Origin: an uncultured Oscillospiraceae bacterium
GTDB lineage: Bacteria; Bacillota; Clostridia; UBA1381
Direction: 5' to 3'
DNA length: 8,387 nucleotides
NCBI GenBank assembly: GCA_945876665.1
Contig: CAMCPC010000042.1
Coordinates: forward strand, 1 to 8,387
How positions within the stretch are numbered: the first letter of the stretch is position 1; the number at the start of each line of letters is the position of its first letter. Below the pieces are notes generated by a model, which was not told where the DNA came from, searched no databases, and saw nothing but the letters and a program-made list of their open reading frames with translations. A program made the position numbers and the translations under genes. Below, in pieces: positions 6,992 through 8,387 of the stretch.

Positions 6992-7000
6992 CCCAAAAAT

Positions 7001-7050
7001 AACAGTTCCGAGGCAACCGTTTAACGGCATACCTCTGTATCTGTTTTTAT
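7001..7050 (+). terminator. Candidate intrinsic terminator of the peptide message
   Basis: An interrupted stem pairs AACAG (7001-7005) with CTGTT (7041-7045), GAGG (7010-7013) with CCTC (7032-7035), and CCGT (7017-7020) with ACGG (7024-7027). It is followed by TTTTATTATA. The stem has internal loops, so it is weaker than the other terminators here. Its right side is also the start region of the facing transcript. Confidence 0.5.
7010..7043 (-). repeat. Right arm of the imperfect inverted repeat
   Basis: The reverse complement reads CAGATACAGA, then GGTATG, GTT, ACGGTT and GCCTC. These are the same blocks in the same order as the left arm at 6820-6856. The outer 10 bp are identical. The arm lies exactly at the predicted start of the minus-strand transcript. 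Confidence 0.75.
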
Positions 7051-7077
7051 TATACCAACTTTTTCTCAAAAAATCAA
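7049..7077 (-). promoter_or_regulatory. Near-consensus extended -10 promoter facing the peptide gene
   Basis: On the minus strand TTGATT (7072-7077) is 17 nt from a perfect TATAAT (7049-7054), preceded by TGG, which makes an extended -10. It lies in the 9-37 nt downstream of the trmR stop. Transcription would start near 7043, at the outer edge of the right repeat arm. It would make either an antisense RNA to the peptide or a separate trhP message with a long leader. Confidence 0.75.
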
Positions 7078-7085
7078 TACTTTTC

Positions 7086-7754
7086 TCAAATTTTCACCGA
7101 AACCGTCACGCCGTCGCCAAGCGGCAATAACGATGTTTCCAATTCTTTATGCTCCATAAGCATATCAATATACTTTCTCAGACGCTTTACTATCGTAATT
7201 TTACGTCTTACAACGTGGTTGTCGTCCGCGGTCATGCCCTTGTAAAGCACATTGTCGGATATAATCATGCCGCCCTTTTTCAATAGGCGTACACACTCGT
7301 CAAGCATATAGATATAATGCGCCTTAGGTCCGTCAAGGAAGATAATATCAAACACTTCGTCATCATCTATATACGAAAGATAATCCTTTGCGTCCGCCTC
7401 AATAACCGATATTTTTTCCGCATAACCCGCTTTTTTTATGTTTTCGCGTGCAATATGCACCATGTCCTCGTTACATTCAAGCGTGGCAATTTCGCAATCC
7501 GCATCTGTTGCCTGTGCCATAAGTATTGAGGAATAACCAATTGCACAGCCAACCTCAAGGATTTTCTTCGGTTTCGCTATGCGACACATAACCGATAAAA
7601 ACCTTGCCGTTTCAGGCTCTACTATCGGCACACTGTTTTCCTCGGCATATCTTTCAAGCTCGTGCAGAAATTCATCATTGTGCGTCATTTTATCACGCAG
7701 ATATTCCGTTATATACGGCGGAACAATTGCGTTTAAATCGTATTCTATTGACAT
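7086..7754 (-). CDS. trmR: tRNA 5-hydroxyuridine methyltransferase TrmR
   Basis: This enzyme is predicted to transfer a methyl group from S-adenosylmethionine to 5-hydroxyuridine-34 in tRNA, giving 5-methoxyuridine and widening wobble decoding. It has 222 residues, the usual size for the O-methyltransferase family 3 (COMT-like) fold. Visible motifs are ILEVGCAIGYSS at 65-76 (SAM-binding loop), the acidic E93 ending the second strand, EADAKD at 119-124, FLDGPKAHY at 139-147, and SDNVLYKG at 166-173. D141, D167 and N168 are the expected metal ligands of this family. The C-terminal SLLPLGDGVTVSVK is typical of YrrM. It starts 13 nt after mltG with a TGAGGT ribosome-binding site, the same order as in B. 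subtilis yrrL-yrrM. A general catechol O-methyltransferase of the same fold is the alternative, but the neighbours argue for TrmR. Confidence 0.92.
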   Translation of the reverse strand: MSIEYDLNAIVPPYITEYLRDKMTHNDEFLHELERYAEENSVPIVEPETARFLSVMCRIAKPKKILEVGCAIGYSSILMAQATDADCEIATLECNEDMVHIARENIKKAGYAEKISVIEADAKDYLSYIDDDEVFDIIFLDGPKAHYIYMLDECVRLLKKGGMIISDNVLYKGMTADDNHVVRRKITIVKRLRKYIDMLMEHKELETSLLPLGDGVTVSVKI

Positions 7755-7767
7755 ATACCAAACCTCA

Positions 7768-8387
7768 TCACTGTTGTTTTAAATTATCCTGATTTTCTAT
7801 AGCCGTATCAGCAACCGACATTGTCGGGTCGGAGCCGTTCATTGCGGCAACATGCTCCTCATAGGTGTTGGAGAAGACGTGTGTGCCGTCCTTTCCAAGC
7901 ACGAAATAATACGCGTCAGTCGCCTCGGGATAAAGCGCCGCCTGTATGCTCTCAATGCCGGGGTTACAGATAGGGCCTATCGGGAAGCCGGGATAAATAT
8001 AGGTATTATACGGCGAGTCAATCTGTGTGTCGGCAATTGACAGCACAGGCTTTCTTTCACCCAGAATATACTGCACCGTCGCACATGATTGGAACTTCAT
8101 ACCGGCATTTCTTCTGTTGTAGAACACACCTGCAACCTTTGCCATTTCGCCGTCGCCCGCCTCACGTTCGACTATTGAAGCCATTGTTATAATCTCGTCT
8201 ACGGTCATGCCAAGCTCCGCCGCGCGGTCATAATATTCAGCCTTAAACTGACTATCAAAGGCTGACAGCATAAGATCAATTATATCATGCGCCGACATAC
8301 CCTCGGGGATTTCGTATGTGGCAGGGAAAAGGTATCCCTCCATAACGCCGTCACGCTGCGGCAGATTCTGCAAAAACGGATAATCGT
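7768..8387 (-). CDS. mltG: Endolytic murein transglycosylase MltG, C-terminal part (N-terminus outside window)
   Basis: MltG is a membrane-anchored enzyme that cleaves nascent peptidoglycan glycan strands on the outer face of the membrane and sets strand length. The frame is open to the right edge, so the start, membrane anchor and LysM-like part are missing; about 205 residues are seen. TTG at 8373 is internal, not a real start. Visible family landmarks in order are VMEGYLFPATYEIPEG, ASIVEREAG (carrying the catalytic Glu of the YceG domain), FQSCATVQY, SPYNTY, GFPIGPICNPG, and YYFVLGKDGTHVFSNTYEEH. The usual LQSDPTVQY is here FQSCATVQY, a variation outside the catalytic Glu. It ends in TGA at 7768-7770, 13 nt before trmR, so the two are very likely cotranscribed. 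Confidence 0.93.
   Translation of the reverse strand, partial: DYPFLQNLPQRDGVMEGYLFPATYEIPEGMSAHDIIDLMLSAFDSQFKAEYYDRAAELGMTVDEIITMASIVEREAGDGEMAKVAGVFYNRRNAGMKFQSCATVQYILGERKPVLSIADTQIDSPYNTYIYPGFPIGPICNPGIESIQAALYPEATDAYYFVLGKDGTHVFSNTYEEHVAAMNGSDPTMSVADTAIENQDNLKQQ

Larger units (their letters stand above)
6960..7043 (-). ncRNA. Putative antisense RNA to the 3' part of the peptide message
   Basis: A strong minus-strand promoter (7049-7077) would start an RNA at about 7043 running back over the 3' end of the peptide gene. Ending at the 6960-6991 hairpin would give about 84 nt, all complementary to the peptide message. Its first 10 bases, CAGATACAGA, equal the first bases of the peptide message because of the inverted repeat. 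Alternatively the promoter serves trhP and the RNA is the trhP leader. The two roles are not exclusive. Confidence 0.4.

Noticed and set aside
6751..6996. Minus-strand 81-codon open frame between trmR and trhP
   Set aside because: It needs a TTG start, has no ribosome-binding site, and overlaps the better supported plus-strand peptide and its promoter. Its hydrophobic stretch is just the antisense of an AT-rich region.
8371..8373. TTG at 8373 as the start of the mltG frame
   Set aside because: The frame stays open upstream to the window edge with family-typical residues, and the landmark order shows that the N-terminal half is missing.

Overview
The window looks like chromosomal DNA of a Gram-positive, pectin-degrading member of the Clostridia (Bacillota). 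Three things point this way. The secreted proteins have Gram-positive signal peptides and strings of accessory modules. The gene order mltG-trmR-trhP is the Bacillus subtilis yrrL-yrrM-yrrO order. Ribosome-binding sites and promoters are of the AT-rich Firmicutes kind. A gut pectin specialist similar to Monoglobus or an uncultured Lachnospiraceae/Oscillospiraceae relative would fit, but that is inference.

Layout: every large gene is on the minus strand, so transcription runs from high to low coordinates. From the right edge: the C-terminal half of mltG (cell-wall glycan endolytic transglycosylase), then 13 nt later trmR (tRNA 5-hydroxyuridine methyltransferase), then an unusual 331-nt spacer, then trhP (U32-family tRNA 5-hydroxyuridine synthase), closed by a strong terminator. 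TrhP and TrmR together would make 5-methoxyuridine at tRNA position 34. Left of that terminator is an independent gene for a 1,324-residue secreted protein with a CE12-type rhamnogalacturonan acetylesterase domain and many accessory domains, ending in two stacked terminators. At the left edge is the first 363 codons of another secreted multidomain protein, with its own promoter region rich in repeats.

The most interesting part is the spacer between trmR and trhP (about 6783-7077). It holds a near-consensus plus-strand promoter, a leader with a hairpin that can hide a perfect Shine-Dalgarno sequence, and a 23-codon gene for a single-span hydrophobic peptide. It also holds two 3' hairpins and a near-consensus extended -10 promoter firing back from the other end. 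The predicted start of each transcript lies at the outer edge of one arm of an imperfect inverted repeat (6820-6856 and 7010-7043). This is the layout expected of a type I toxin-antitoxin (small membrane toxin plus antisense RNA) locus. I do not recognise the peptide as a member of a named family. No CRISPR array, tRNA, rRNA, insertion sequence or phage gene was seen.
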